Shown here piece after piece: positions 9,503-19,133 of a DNA stretch of 64,000 nt. The notes below the pieces were generated by a model. That model searched no databases and was not told the origin of the DNA. It saw nothing but the letters and a program-made list of their open reading frames with translations. The translations under genes and the position numbers were made by a program. Source of the stretch: Nitrospiraceae bacterium (GTDB taxonomy: Bacteria > Nitrospirota > Nitrospiria > Nitrospirales > UBA8639); contig JACKFF010000001.1 in NCBI GenBank assembly GCA_020632595.1, positions 496,001 through 560,000 on the forward strand, read 5' to 3'. The number at the start of each line of letters is the position of its first letter. The first letter of the stretch is position 1.

Positions 9503-12364
9503 CTAATGAGCATGCGAACCGATGCTGGCTTCAATCAATTGCTCCAGGCGAGCCAAGCCCTTTTCAACATCGGCATCCAGATGAAGACGGATGACCCGTC
9601 GGTGACGACTGCTCAGGCTTTGCATATCGCCTAATGCTTGCGCGGCTTTCAACACGCCAAACGAATATGGTTCACCAGGAATGGGAAGATCCTCATGATC
9701 CTCGCATGTCACCTGAATAAAAACACCAGAATTGGGTCCACCCTTATGCAATTGTCCTGTGGAATGCAGAAATCGTGGGCCATAGCCTAGCGTGGTTGCA
9801 ACCTGTTTGTTCTCACGAATGTTGGTGCGCATGCGTTGAAAAATGGCATGAATCGGATCGGTTCGTTCCACGTAGGCATTGATGGCAAAATAATCACCTG
9901 GTTGAATACGAGCAAAATGCGCCTCTAGCACGGCTTCCAATGAAGCCTTGCCTTTGAGGACAGAGGCATTCTGTTCATCGGTATAGACGGTCACATTGCC
10001 ATCGGTAAGGAAAGAGGGGAAATCCGGCAGGGTGCCGTTCCTGATGAAGGCTTCTAAATATTTCTTTGTATGATCTTTACTTTCCTGAACGTTTGGCTGA
10101 TCGAACGCATTAATCTCTAACAAAGCTCCCGCCACCGCCGTCGCCATTTCCCATAAGAAAAATTGCTCGCCAAGATTAATCAGGTCGGCGACAGTGATGC
10201 GAATCACCGGATGCCCGGCTTGTTCAAGTGCCTTTACTTTAGCTTCCTGGGTGACATCAATTCCTTGCTCATATCGGATATAGGCAAACACCCGGTCCTG
10301 GTCGTAGACCTCAGGGGCTCCTAAGGATTCCCCATCAATGGGAATAATTCCCTTTCCTTCTTTCCCCGTGCTTTCAGCCACTAATTGTTCTAACCACGCA
10401 CCCAGATCCCATAGTGCCGGCGAGGTCACAAACGTCAGCTTGTCCTTTCCAGCCTTGGCACACATGCCCAGAATTGTCCCGAGGATCACACCCGGATTAT
10501 CCTGAGGGGGCACGCTGGCCCCACAGGAATGCCGCATGCGTTCCGCCCGATACAAGAAATGCTCAATATTCACGCCCATCAAAGCCGCAGGGACCATACC
10601 AAAATTAGAAAGAGCCGAATATCGCCCGCCAATTTCCGGAACACCCGGCAGAATATGTCGGAATCGCAGCTCCTTGGCCACTTGCTCCAGCAACGAGCCA
10701 GGATCGGTAATGGCCACAAAATGATTGCCCGCCTTTTCCCCGACAACCTGTCGCATTCGCTCAAAGAAATATTTTTGAAACACGAGGGGTTCGGTCGTGG
10801 ATCCCGATTTACTGGCTACCACACACAAGGTTTTTGCCAATGCGACCCGATGCTCAAATGCCCGCACCTGCGAGGGTACCGTGCTATCCAAAACATGTAA
10901 TTCGGGATACCCGGGAATTAAGCCAAAGGTCATCCGGCAGACTTCCGGACACATGCTGCTTCCCCCCATACCCAGGATCAGAATATGTTGAAACCCCGCG
11001 TCCTTGATCTCTTTGGCCAAAGCCAGCAATCGGGGTATCGAAGAAAGTTGTTGTTCTGTGATTCGCAACCACCCCAGTGCATTCCGAATGATCTCCTGAT
11101 GAGCGGGATCGTGATGCCAGACAGTAGGATCTTTACTCCACAAACGGCGAACCAGATTGGTATGCTGAAATTCGTTGAGCGCCTCGTCAATCTTCGGCTG
11201 CAGAGGGCCAACCGAATAGGTAACCCGGTCCACTTTTTCCCCTAAGATGATGGCCCGTTTCCGGCTAATCACACCCATTAATTGATCAAAGGCATCCAAA
11301 AACAATTGTGCGCCATCCTTCAGGAGAGTGTCGGTAACCTCCTCCATGGAAATTCCAGCTTCGGCCAACTGCTGCATGATTTTTTTCGCGTCAGCCAGGC
11401 CCTCCTGAATCGTATTCTTCACGGTTCCGTGGTTCCGGAAAGCCGTAAACGTCGCTTCAGGCATCGTGTTCACGGTATCCGGACCGATGAGATTATCAAC
11501 ATAATAGGTATCCGGGTACTTGGGGTTTTTCGTCCCGGTGCTCGCCCAAAGGACCCGCTGGACTCGTGCCCCTTCTGCTTTGAGGGGTTGAAATTCGGAG
11601 CTTGCAAAGACTTCCCGAAAGATTTGATAGGCCAGCTTGGCATTGGCAATGGCGACTTTTCCCAGAAGACCTTCCATCATCGCTCGTTGGGCAGGACGGG
11701 ATTCTTGTGAAATTTTTGCGTCTAAGGTTTTATCAATCAGCGTATCAATTCGACTGACAAAAAAACTGGCCACCGAGGCGATACGATGCAAATTCCCTCT
11801 ATGCGCCGCCAACCGTTTCAACCCACGGATATAACTCCAGGCCACCTGCTCATATACCACCACACTGAATAAAAGAGTGACATTGATATTGATGCCTTGG
11901 GACAGAAGCTCCTCAATGGCGGGTAACCCCTGAGGAGTTCCCGGCACTTTAATCATGACATTGTCCCGGCCCACGGTTTGCCACAAACGGACCGCTTCAT
12001 CGATGGTGCCTTGTGTATCAAAAGCCAAATCCGGAGAGACCTCCAAGCTCACATAACCATCACGACCGTCCGAGGTCTCATAGACCGGCCGCATGAGATC
12101 GGCTGCATCCTGAATGTCTTGAATGGCTACTCCCTCATAAATCTGTTTGACGCTCGTCACCTGAGACGCGACTTGTGCAATCGCTTCATCATAGTCCGTA
12201 CTCCCCGCAATGGCTTTTTCAAAAATCGAGGGATTCGAGGTCATGCCCATGAGACCGTCCTTCTCAATAAGCGCCTGAAGGTCCCCGGAGGTAATCAAAC
12301 CCCGACGAATATAGTCGTACCAGGGACTTTGCCCCATCTCACAAAGTTGGACGAGTGGATTCAT
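9503..12364 (-). CDS. tal-pgi: Bifunctional transaldolase / glucose-6-phosphate isomerase
   Basis: 953 residues, a fusion of two enzymes. Residues about 1-370 are a TalB-like transaldolase: LGMTSNPSIFEKAI near the N-terminus and VMIKVPGTPQGLPAIEEL, which holds the Schiff-base Lys. Residues about 400-940 are a phosphoglucose isomerase, with ILGMGGSSMCPEV, VVASKSGSTTEPL and the GTLPDFPSFL region. Transaldolase exchanges three-carbon units between sedoheptulose 7-phosphate and glyceraldehyde 3-phosphate; the second domain interconverts fructose 6-phosphate and glucose 6-phosphate, so the two are consecutive steps. AAGGAG precedes ATG 12364. It lies 27 bases downstream of tkt on the same strand, so the two are probably one operon. 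Confidence 0.95.
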   Translation of the reverse strand: MNPLVQLCEMGQSPWYDYIRRGLITSGDLQALIEKDGLMGMTSNPSIFEKAIAGSTDYDEAIAQVASQVTSVKQIYEGVAIQDIQDAADLMRPVYETSDGRDGYVSLEVSPDLAFDTQGTIDEAVRLWQTVGRDNVMIKVPGTPQGLPAIEELLSQGININVTLLFSVVVYEQVAWSYIRGLKRLAAHRGNLHRIASVASFFVSRIDTLIDKTLDAKISQESRPAQRAMMEGLLGKVAIANAKLAYQIFREVFASSEFQPLKAEGARVQRVLWASTGTKNPKYPDTYYVDNLIGPDTVNTMPEATFTAFRNHGTVKNTIQEGLADAKKIMQQLAEAGISMEEVTDTLLKDGAQLFLDAFDQLMGVISRKRAIILGEKVDRVTYSVGPLQPKIDEALNEFQHTNLVRRLWSKDPTVWHHDPAHQEIIRNALGWLRITEQQLSSIPRLLALAKEIKDAGFQHILILGMGGSSMCPEVCRMTFGLIPGYPELHVLDSTVPSQVRAFEHRVALAKTLCVVASKSGSTTEPLVFQKYFFERMRQVVGEKAGNHFVAITDPGSLLEQVAKELRFRHILPGVPEIGGRYSALSNFGMVPAALMGVNIEHFLYRAERMRHSCGASVPPQDNPGVILGTILGMCAKAGKDKLTFVTSPALWDLGAWLEQLVAESTGKEGKGIIPIDGESLGAPEVYDQDRVFAYIRYEQGIDVTQEAKVKALEQAGHPVIRITVADLINLGEQFFLWEMATAVAGALLEINAFDQPNVQESKDHTKKYLEAFIRNGTLPDFPSFLTDGNVTVYTDEQNASVLKGKASLEAVLEAHFARIQPGDYFAINAYVERTDPIHAIFQRMRTNIRENKQVATTLGYGPRFLHSTGQLHKGGPNSGVFIQVTCEDHEDLPIPGEPYSFGVLKAAQALGDMQSLSSRHRRVIRLHLDADVEKGLARLEQLIEASIGSHAH

Positions 12365-12391
12365 GGCGAGATTCTCCTTGAAAGGATGAAG

Positions 12392-14482
12392 TTAGCGGTC
12401 AGCGGTGATGGCATGAGCTTGATGCCGTGCAATCTGCGCCTTGGCCGCTGCCACCACATGCTCAACCGTAAAACCAAATTTTTTAGCTAATTCCTTGAGC
12501 GGAGCCGAGGCGCCGAACGATTTCATCCCTATCGAATGGCCCTGCGTTCCGACATAGTTTCCCCATCCAAAGACCGAGGCTTGCTCAACCGATACCCGCG
12601 CAGTGACATCGGGGGGAATAACCGAGCGCCGATAATCTTCCGATTGTTGTTCGAACAATTCCCAGGAAGGCATACTGACGACCCGACTTTTTATCCCTTC
12701 GAGCGCCAATTGCTCATGGGCTTGCACGCATAAGGGCACTTCACTTCCCGTTCCGAGCAATAAGACCTCGGGGCACCCATCGGGAGGGTCCGCCAAGACA
12801 TAGGCACCTTTGGCCACGCCCGATGCAGATGCATATTTCACCCGATCCAATGTGGGAATGGCCTGCCGCGAGACGATCATAATCACCGGTTCGTGCCGCA
12901 ATTCCATAATCACCTTCCACGCTTCGGCAATTTCGTTGGCATCTCCAGGGCGAAATACGAGTAACCCTGGAATTGCGCGAAGCGAAGAGATTTGTTCAAT
13001 GGGCTGGTGAGTCGGTCCATCTTCCCCGACCCCAATGGAATCATGGGTAAAGATATGCACGACAGGAATTTCCATCAAGGCACTTAGCCGGATAGCCGGT
13101 CTGGCATAGTCGCTAAAGATGAGAAATCCCGAGCCATACGGACGAACTTTTGACAAAGACAGGCCATTCAAAATCGCGCCCATCGCATGTTCCCGAACCC
13201 CAAAATGGATATTTCGTCCTGATGGATTGCTGCCGGTCAAATCCCCGGCTCCTTCAAACGTTAATCGCGTCTTCGTGGATGGAGCCAGGTCTGCCGCCCC
13301 ACCGAAGAACCAGGGAATCGCGGCCGCCAGGGCATTCAATACGATTCCCGACACTTCCCGCCCGGCAAGTCCCTTGGCATCAGGCGGAAAAACAGGAACT
13401 TTACGGTCCCAGCCATCGGGCAATTGTCTATGTTGCATTTGATACAAGTGGCTGGCCAATTCTGGATATTTGGCTTGATAGTCTGCAAAACGGGCCATCC
13501 ACGCGCTCCGCAACTCTTTGCCCCGTTTCCCGATACCCTGTTGGAAATGAGCCGGGACCTCATCGGGCACCAGAAACCGTGCGTCTTCCGGCCAACCATA
13601 ATAGCGTTTGGCTAACCGGATTTCTTCTTCACCCAAGGGTTCACCATGAGCCGAATGCGTATCCTGCTTATTCGGAGCTCCATACCCGATATGGCTATCG
13701 ACAATGATCAGGGTCGGACGATCTGATTCCTTTATAAAGGTGCCAAATGCCCGATCCAGCCTATGGAGATCATTTGCATCCCCCACACGAGTCACATTCC
13801 AGCCATAGGCAATAAACCGAGTGGCCACATCTTCAGTAAAGGCCAGGTCCGTATGGCCTTCAATGGTGATCTTATTATTGTCATAGATCCAACAGAGATT
13901 CGATAATTTGAGGTGTCCGGCAAGAGATGCCGCTTCCGAGGATACCCCTTCCATCAAACACCCATCCCCACAAATGGCATAGACATTATAGTTAAACATT
14001 TCAAAGTCCGGACGATTGAAATACGCGGCCATCCATCGTTGCGCAATTGCCATGCCGACACTGGTTGCGACGCCCTGACCTAATGGGCCGGTCGTCGTTT
14101 CGATACCCGATGTCCAACGATACTCAGGATGACCAGGACATTTACTCTCTAATTGCCGGAACCGTTGAATATCCTCCAACGTCACCGAAAGTTCACCCAA
14201 TTGCTCATATTGCCCGTTCACCGATTTCACGCCACAGAGATGCAACAGGGAATAGAGCAACATTGAGGCATGTCCGGCTGAGAGAACAAACCGATCACGA
14301 TTCGGCCAGATGGGATCGTCCGGATCAGAACGCAAGATCCGGTTCCAGAGCCAATACGCGACAGGAGCCAAGGCCATCGGGGTACCGGGATGCCCGGAGT
14401 TCGCGGCTTGTACCGCATCCATCGATAAGGTACGAATGGTGTTAATACAAAGCTGGTCCAGGGAATCGCATGCGGGTTTCAT
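12392..14482 (-). CDS. tkt: Transketolase
   Basis: 696 residues. The start at 14482 is preferred over 14503 because AAGGAG is placed 6 bases before it. The thiamine-diphosphate motif is present (GDGCLMEG to WIYDNN near residues 150-190), as are AANSGHPGTPM at the N-terminus, DSIGVGEDGPTHQPIEQ in the pyrimidine-binding domain and a C-terminal domain with LLGTGSEVPL. It moves two-carbon units between ketose and aldose phosphates. It is transcribed with the downstream tal-pgi fusion, which supplies the other half of the non-oxidative pentose phosphate branch. Confidence 0.95.
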   Translation of the reverse strand: MKPACDSLDQLCINTIRTLSMDAVQAANSGHPGTPMALAPVAYWLWNRILRSDPDDPIWPNRDRFVLSAGHASMLLYSLLHLCGVKSVNGQYEQLGELSVTLEDIQRFRQLESKCPGHPEYRWTSGIETTTGPLGQGVATSVGMAIAQRWMAAYFNRPDFEMFNYNVYAICGDGCLMEGVSSEAASLAGHLKLSNLCWIYDNNKITIEGHTDLAFTEDVATRFIAYGWNVTRVGDANDLHRLDRAFGTFIKESDRPTLIIVDSHIGYGAPNKQDTHSAHGEPLGEEEIRLAKRYYGWPEDARFLVPDEVPAHFQQGIGKRGKELRSAWMARFADYQAKYPELASHLYQMQHRQLPDGWDRKVPVFPPDAKGLAGREVSGIVLNALAAAIPWFFGGAADLAPSTKTRLTFEGAGDLTGSNPSGRNIHFGVREHAMGAILNGLSLSKVRPYGSGFLIFSDYARPAIRLSALMEIPVVHIFTHDSIGVGEDGPTHQPIEQISSLRAIPGLLVFRPGDANEIAEAWKVIMELRHEPVIMIVSRQAIPTLDRVKYASASGVAKGAYVLADPPDGCPEVLLLGTGSEVPLCVQAHEQLALEGIKSRVVSMPSWELFEQQSEDYRRSVIPPDVTARVSVEQASVFGWGNYVGTQGHSIGMKSFGASAPLKELAKKFGFTVEHVVAAAKAQIARHQAHAITADR

Positions 14483-14722
14483 TCTTGCTCCTTCGTTATC
14501 CATAATAAATGGGCTATCTCGCGTGACGGGTGTTTAATTATGAGAAAGGTAAGCACCTGCATCCTATCATAGGTTTTTCTTTCACTCTACACTATGGCCC
14601 ACTAGGTTGTTCCGCAAACGGACTTGCCGGGAAGGCATAAAAATTTTCCTCGGGCGAAGACAAAAAGTCGGATAATTAAATCAGTTGCCAATCCCATGAA
14701 CCTGTCTTTATGATTTGAACCT

Positions 14723-14917
14723 ATGAAAGTCCATCTCAGCCATCCCACCCGTGACCTGGTCATCCAAGGCCCCAAACGGGTTGCCGACATTTTCAAAGAA
14801 CTCAATTTAATCCCTGAGGCTTTCTTGATCATACGCGGGCAGGATCTCATGACCGAAGACGAAACCGTGGCGGATGGTGATAGCATTGAAATCCGCCCGG
14901 TCATATCGGGAGGGTAA
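14723..14917 (+). CDS. ttuB: ThiS/MoaD-type sulfur carrier, TtuB-like
   Basis: 64 residues ending in VISGG, the C-terminal di-glycine that is activated as a thiocarboxylate in ThiS, MoaD and TtuB. The body (DIFKELNLIPEAFLIIRGQDLM, with DGDSIEIRPV before the tail) has the ubiquitin-like beta-grasp pattern. The TtuA-like gene starts 4 bases after its stop, which points to the TtuB role: donating sulfur for tRNA 2-thiolation. A ThiS or MoaD role is less likely because no thiazole or molybdopterin gene is adjacent. Confidence 0.8.
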   Translation: MKVHLSHPTRDLVIQGPKRVADIFKELNLIPEAFLIIRGQDLMTEDETVADGDSIEIRPVISGG

Positions 14918-14921
14918 ACTC

Positions 14922-15857
14922 ATGCGCTGCCGGAAATGTCCGAAACGGGCGGTGCTGGGACTACAAAGGCACAATACGGCGTTTTGTGGGGAGTGTCTCA
15001 CTGAATTTGTCCGAACCCAGGTGCAACGAGCCATTAAGGCTCAACAGATGTTTTCCCCTGAAGATCGCATTCTGGTTGCCGTGTCCGGAGGAAAAGACAG
15101 CCTGACCCTTTGGGAAATTCTCCTGAAATTAGGCTATCGGGCCGATGCCTTGTATGTTGATTTAGGCATTCCCGGTTATTCCAGCCGGTCAAAAGAAAAA
15201 GTCGAACAGTTTGCCAAAGTGGTGGCTGAACCCTGCGGATCCCACCTGAGGATTCATACCGTGGAGGAGGATGCGGGAGCCGGAATAAAGGAATTAGCTA
15301 ATCTGATCAAGCGCCCCACATGCTCAGCCTGTGGCACGATTAAACGGTATCAATTTAATCGGGTCGCCTGGCAAAACCACTACGACGTGATGGCCACCGG
15401 CCATAATTTAGATGATGAGGCGGCCAGACTTCTGGGCAATGTCCTGCAGTGGCAGGAGGAATATTTGCAAAAACAGTCGCCAAGCCTTCCCGCCTCCATG
15501 GAAGGTTTTGCGAAAAAAGTGAAACCACTCTACCGAATGACCGAACGGGAAATTGCCGCTTATGCCGTGGTCAACCGGATTGACTACCTGGTCGAAGAAT
15601 GCCCGATGGCCAAAGGCGCGAAGATGTTGGTATATAAAGACGCGCTTAATCGCTTAGAATCAGAATCACCGGGCACCAAGCAACGGTTTTATTGGGGATT
15701 CCTTGATAGACAGGAAAAATCGTCCTCTGTGTCCCCATCTATGAGCCAGATCGACCAAACCACCTTGCAACCCTGTACCGTGTGCAGCCAACCCACGACT
15801 GCCGGAACCTGCTCCTTTTGTCGCATGATGGCACGCGCCAAAACGGCCGTGAAGTAG
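14922..15857 (+). CDS. ttuA: TtuA-like tRNA 2-thiouridine synthase
   Basis: 311 residues. The longer frame starts at 14874, but GGGAGGG lies just before ATG 14922, and this start gives the zinc-finger cysteines at residues 3, 6, 22 and 25. The ATP PP-loop SGGKDS is at about 55-60. CSAC near residue 143 and the later ECPMAKGAK Cys match the three Cys that hold the 4Fe-4S cluster in TtuA. A second C-terminal zinc site is CTVC...CSFC. TtuA adenylates tRNA uridine and adds sulfur from TtuB thiocarboxylate (s2 at T54). The adjacent carrier gene strongly supports TtuA over TtcA, which uses no such carrier. Confidence 0.85.
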   Translation: MRCRKCPKRAVLGLQRHNTAFCGECLTEFVRTQVQRAIKAQQMFSPEDRILVAVSGGKDSLTLWEILLKLGYRADALYVDLGIPGYSSRSKEKVEQFAKVVAEPCGSHLRIHTVEEDAGAGIKELANLIKRPTCSACGTIKRYQFNRVAWQNHYDVMATGHNLDDEAARLLGNVLQWQEEYLQKQSPSLPASMEGFAKKVKPLYRMTEREIAAYAVVNRIDYLVEECPMAKGAKMLVYKDALNRLESESPGTKQRFYWGFLDRQEKSSSVSPSMSQIDQTTLQPCTVCSQPTTAGTCSFCRMMARAKTAVK

Positions 15858-16105
15858 GCTCATTCTTCGCCATGGCCATTTCCGATGGCCTTCAGAATAT
15901 TGACGGCAGTTTCGCCACGACCCCCCAGAAATTCGCTTCCGTTTGCTCACCGAATAATTTGGCTCCAACACAAAAGTAACGAGCACTTGGCTACCCGAGC
16001 CGGGAACGTTTTCCATGGCTTCGCTTCGCACCTACCCAATGAGCAAGAGGAACGAGGAAACTTGGCGCGTCGCCGAAAAAACGCAGGGAATCTGGTGACG
16101 TCCAG

Positions 16106-16537
16106 TCATTCGGGGAGTTCGATACTGCCCCCTTCGAGGTCGGCATCAATGCCGGTCAGCTCCATTTTGTTCCCAACCCGCCACCAGTCCGGAGAGATTT
16201 CAGATAAGATACCTTTCGAGGTATAAAATTTTGCAGCAGGGATGGCCACTGCCTGGTGGGGCTTTTTGTGGATTTCCATGACGAGGGTCTTCAAGGTCGT
16301 ATCTTCCACCTTGACGCTATCGGGCAACTCCGTAAGGACAAACCGATCGCCAGGGTTGTGTTCCCAGACGTTGCGTTGCAATTTGGCCACTTCCGTTCCC
16401 GTGGGCATAAACACCCCCATACTCAATGCCAGTTTATTCTCCTCTTCCAACCACTCAATACGCAGTTGTTCTTTCCCGTGAGCAATAAAAACGCCATCGG
16501 TATTGCGAAGAGTATTCTTTCCCAGTTCAATATCCAT
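16106..16537 (-). CDS. Conserved-looking hypothetical protein
   Basis: 143 residues with no signal peptide and no membrane segment. Start 16537 is supported by AAGGATGAGGT a few bases upstream. Composition and codon pattern look like a real cytoplasmic protein (LRIEWLEEENKLALSMG, DWWRVGNKMELTGIDADLE). I do not recognise the family. It faces ttuA convergently with about 250 noncoding bases between. Confidence 0.65.
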   Translation of the reverse strand: MDIELGKNTLRNTDGVFIAHGKEQLRIEWLEEENKLALSMGVFMPTGTEVAKLQRNVWEHNPGDRFVLTELPDSVKVEDTTLKTLVMEIHKKPHQAVAIPAAKFYTSKGILSEISPDWWRVGNKMELTGIDADLEGGSIELPE

Positions 16538-16641
16538 CGTTACCTCATCCTTTCTCGGGCATCCGTGAGGGTCCGATTATTCACAATAGACCCGGAGAGT
16601 TCAAGTCGCCACTATTTCCACAAAATCATCCGGTTTGTCCC

Positions 16642-17640
16642 CTACCGTTTCAACGAAGTCATCTGGTCCGACTCACCGTCCTGACCTTTCAAAAACATCA
16701 GGCAAACAAGGCCAAAGACAATCCAGAGTATTTCTCGCATTCGTCGAATAAGCGCAAAAGTGATTCCCGTCACTTCCGAATAACCAAAAGTCATCAACAA
16801 TAAGGTATATCCCCCTTCTTGTGCGCCAAGGCTTCCCGGAATAAAAAATGTTCCGCCTTTAATAAGCACCGTAAGCGCCGCAATCGAGAGAGCTACCCAC
16901 ACCTCGATCCTCATGCCGAGAAAGTACAGAATGGCATATACCTCGAGTGTTTCCATCATCCACGCCAAAAAAAATACGGCCAACGCCGCATAAAAGGTCT
17001 GACGGTGTTGAGAATAAAATCCACGAATCGTGCCGTCCAGCTCCTGTAGTTGAAGTTCCCGTTTTTCAAGAAAGGAGAACCTGATACCGCATGCCCGTAA
17101 TAGGCCCAGGCACCCCATACCCAGACCGCGGCGTTGGAGCAGCACAAACAGCCCGACGCCAAACGCTAAAACTCCCACACTGACCAGCATCGCCAGCCAG
17201 GAATGACCTGAATCGCCAAGGATCCAAAAAGCCACTGCCAATCCCAGCAAGATAAAAAGCACTTGGGCGAAGGTCATAGCGGTCTTCGCAGTAATCACGG
17301 ACGCCAACCCGTCCACCATTGGCACCCCGTATCGTTTGAGAAGATACGCCTTCAGGGGCTCCCCGCCGACATAGGCCGTGGGAGTCGTGACATTTACGGT
17401 TTCGCCAGCCATCCGGATGGCAAATAACCGCATGAACCCGACATGGTAAGCCTGAGAACCCAGAGTGAGTTGCCATCCCAAGGCTTCTAACCCGTATACC
17501 AGAATCATAGGCAGGAGGATGAGCCCGAGATGGAAGAGACCTAATTGAGAAACAGTCTGTTGAATTGGTTCGAGGCCGATGTGGAGAACGATCCCGACCA
17601 GGGCCGCGAGGCCGACGACCAGGAAAAGCAGCTTAAGCAC
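16642..17640 (-). CDS. Flippase-like integral membrane protein (LPG synthase TM / UPF0104 family)
   Basis: 332 residues from GTG 17640, whose first 8 bases overlap the end of the upstream gene, so translation is probably coupled. The frame extends farther upstream, but that part lies inside the upstream gene. Many hydrophobic segments and the family signatures TPTAYVGGEPLKAYLLKR and GSLGAQEGGYTLL place it in the AglD/MprF-transmembrane/UPF0104 family, whose members include lipid flippases or glycolipid-linked proteins. Its place after the CDP-alcohol phosphatidyltransferase suggests it moves or positions the lipid made by this locus. That is an inference. Confidence 0.75.
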   Translation of the reverse strand: MLKLLFLVVGLAALVGIVLHIGLEPIQQTVSQLGLFHLGLILLPMILVYGLEALGWQLTLGSQAYHVGFMRLFAIRMAGETVNVTTPTAYVGGEPLKAYLLKRYGVPMVDGLASVITAKTAMTFAQVLFILLGLAVAFWILGDSGHSWLAMLVSVGVLAFGVGLFVLLQRRGLGMGCLGLLRACGIRFSFLEKRELQLQELDGTIRGFYSQHRQTFYAALAVFFLAWMMETLEVYAILYFLGMRIEVWVALSIAALTVLIKGGTFFIPGSLGAQEGGYTLLLMTFGYSEVTGITFALIRRMREILWIVFGLVCLMFLKGQDGESDQMTSLKR

Positions 17641-19117
17641 GAGGGATGAGACTACGGCGAAGCATCCAGGCCATCGACATGACAAAGAGCCACGAGCCAA
17701 TCGCGGCCAGGGCCAAAAACCAGTGCAGGAAGCCAAAGCCAGCACTCAGTAACACCATGATGGAAAAATCGCGATTGGCGACATTGCCCAACATAAATTC
17801 AATATTGGCCCGTTCTTGTTCTGTGAGTTGACGAATTTCACGAGGACGGGATCGCAATTGCCGCGCATGATTGACTAACAGCAACGACACCACATTCGCT
17901 AAAACCGCTGAGGCCCCAAGCAGAAGGGGAAGGTGCGTATGCTCCCACGGCCCCTGGAGAAAGGCCCCGCATGCAATGGCAGCAAACAACACAATGTGCA
18001 CAACATTATCTGCCCAAATATCGAGTTCTTGCCCAAACTTGGACTCTGAAAACGTCAGCCGGGCGACCTCCCCGTCGCAGCAATCAATGATGACTGACAG
18101 TTGCAGGATCAGTCCCCCGAGAATGGCAAGTTTCCAGGACCCAGGCACAAAAAGCCCCGCAGCCACAAGCCCTACGACCATGGATAGCATCGTAATCATG
18201 TTCGGTGACCATCCCAACCGCAAGAACCCATGCGTGAGCAGACCGGAACATTTACGATTCACATACCGGTCCACCAACCCATCCAAGCCCCCCTTCATTG
18301 TCTGGAGTGCTTCCAACAGGGTTCGCTCAGCGAGTTGGGGCCCCTTAGGCCCACGGACATCTCTGAACCAATGAGAAGCGCCGCCAATGGTTTGAATCGT
18401 CCCTTCCACTGCCGCTTGCTCCAATGCCAACCGAAGCGGATTCGTGCCATTAGCCTGCAACACGCCTGAGATACCCAGGAGCCGGGCCGGGAGAACCAGA
18501 AGATCTCCAACCAGCGGTAACCGGCTTCGATCAGAAGCCTGACTGTTCGTTGAGGACTGAGACGTCTGGGATACGGCCTGGTCATGAAAGACCACCGTCG
18601 AGGTTGACCGTCCCTCCAAGCCTTCGGGCCGGAACGCCACCCCGGGGTTTCCACGGTGATGCCCCTCCTCAGGTTGACCGACGACTACGACTGCTTTCCC
18701 TTGAGATCCTTCAGCTCGCAAACGCTGGATTAATGCGGGAGAGTACACCGTATGGCAACCCACGATCATACACGCTCCATTGATTTCCTCCGCAAGGGCT
18801 TCCCAGGTCTGAGGATCATGAGGTGGGAATTCCCGAACCGGCAGCCAACGCACAGCGGCCTGTACCCGGCTATCTTCACGAAGTAACTGACGAAGAGCTT
18901 GTTCTTCCGGCCCGGCTAACACCCAAATTTGAGAGATGCCGCCCCGCTGCAACGTGAACACCGCCCGTTGAAACAGCGTCATGCCGCCGACACGAGTCAA
19001 GGGACTGGGAACCGCGTCACCGGTCCCGACGGCGCCCGGATCAAAGACGCCGACCGACGTCAATAAAATTGCCGTATCGACCGCATGAGTGGCTTCTTGT
19101 TTAAGTATTCCGTCCAT
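17633..19117 (-). CDS. NTP-transferase-like domain fused to CDP-alcohol phosphatidyltransferase
   Basis: 494 residues. The C-terminal half (about 280-490) is a multi-pass CDP-alcohol phosphatidyltransferase with an exact signature: D-x2-DG-x2-AR-x8-G-x3-D-x3-D, read as DCCDGEVAR ... GQELDIWAD. The N-terminal half (about 15-270) has a nucleotidyltransferase-like layout, but the usual LAAGxGxR loop is absent; it reads LTSVGVFDPGAVGTGDA followed by SPLTRVGGMTLFQRAV, so it may be inactive. The layout resembles archaeal inositol-phosphate cytidylyltransferase/DIPP synthase fusions. A separate active cytidylyltransferase is encoded just upstream. The likely role is to transfer a CMP-activated headgroup, perhaps aminoethylphosphonate, to a lipid alcohol in the inner membrane. 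Confidence 0.85.
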   Translation of the reverse strand: MDGILKQEATHAVDTAILLTSVGVFDPGAVGTGDAVPSPLTRVGGMTLFQRAVFTLQRGGISQIWVLAGPEEQALRQLLREDSRVQAAVRWLPVREFPPHDPQTWEALAEEINGACMIVGCHTVYSPALIQRLRAEGSQGKAVVVVGQPEEGHHRGNPGVAFRPEGLEGRSTSTVVFHDQAVSQTSQSSTNSQASDRSRLPLVGDLLVLPARLLGISGVLQANGTNPLRLALEQAAVEGTIQTIGGASHWFRDVRGPKGPQLAERTLLEALQTMKGGLDGLVDRYVNRKCSGLLTHGFLRLGWSPNMITMLSMVVGLVAAGLFVPGSWKLAILGGLILQLSVIIDCCDGEVARLTFSESKFGQELDIWADNVVHIVLFAAIACGAFLQGPWEHTHLPLLLGASAVLANVVSLLLVNHARQLRSRPREIRQLTEQERANIEFMLGNVANRDFSIMVLLSAGFGFLHWFLALAAIGSWLFVMSMAWMLRRSLIPRA

Positions 19118-19133
19118 ACACTCATTCCTACGG

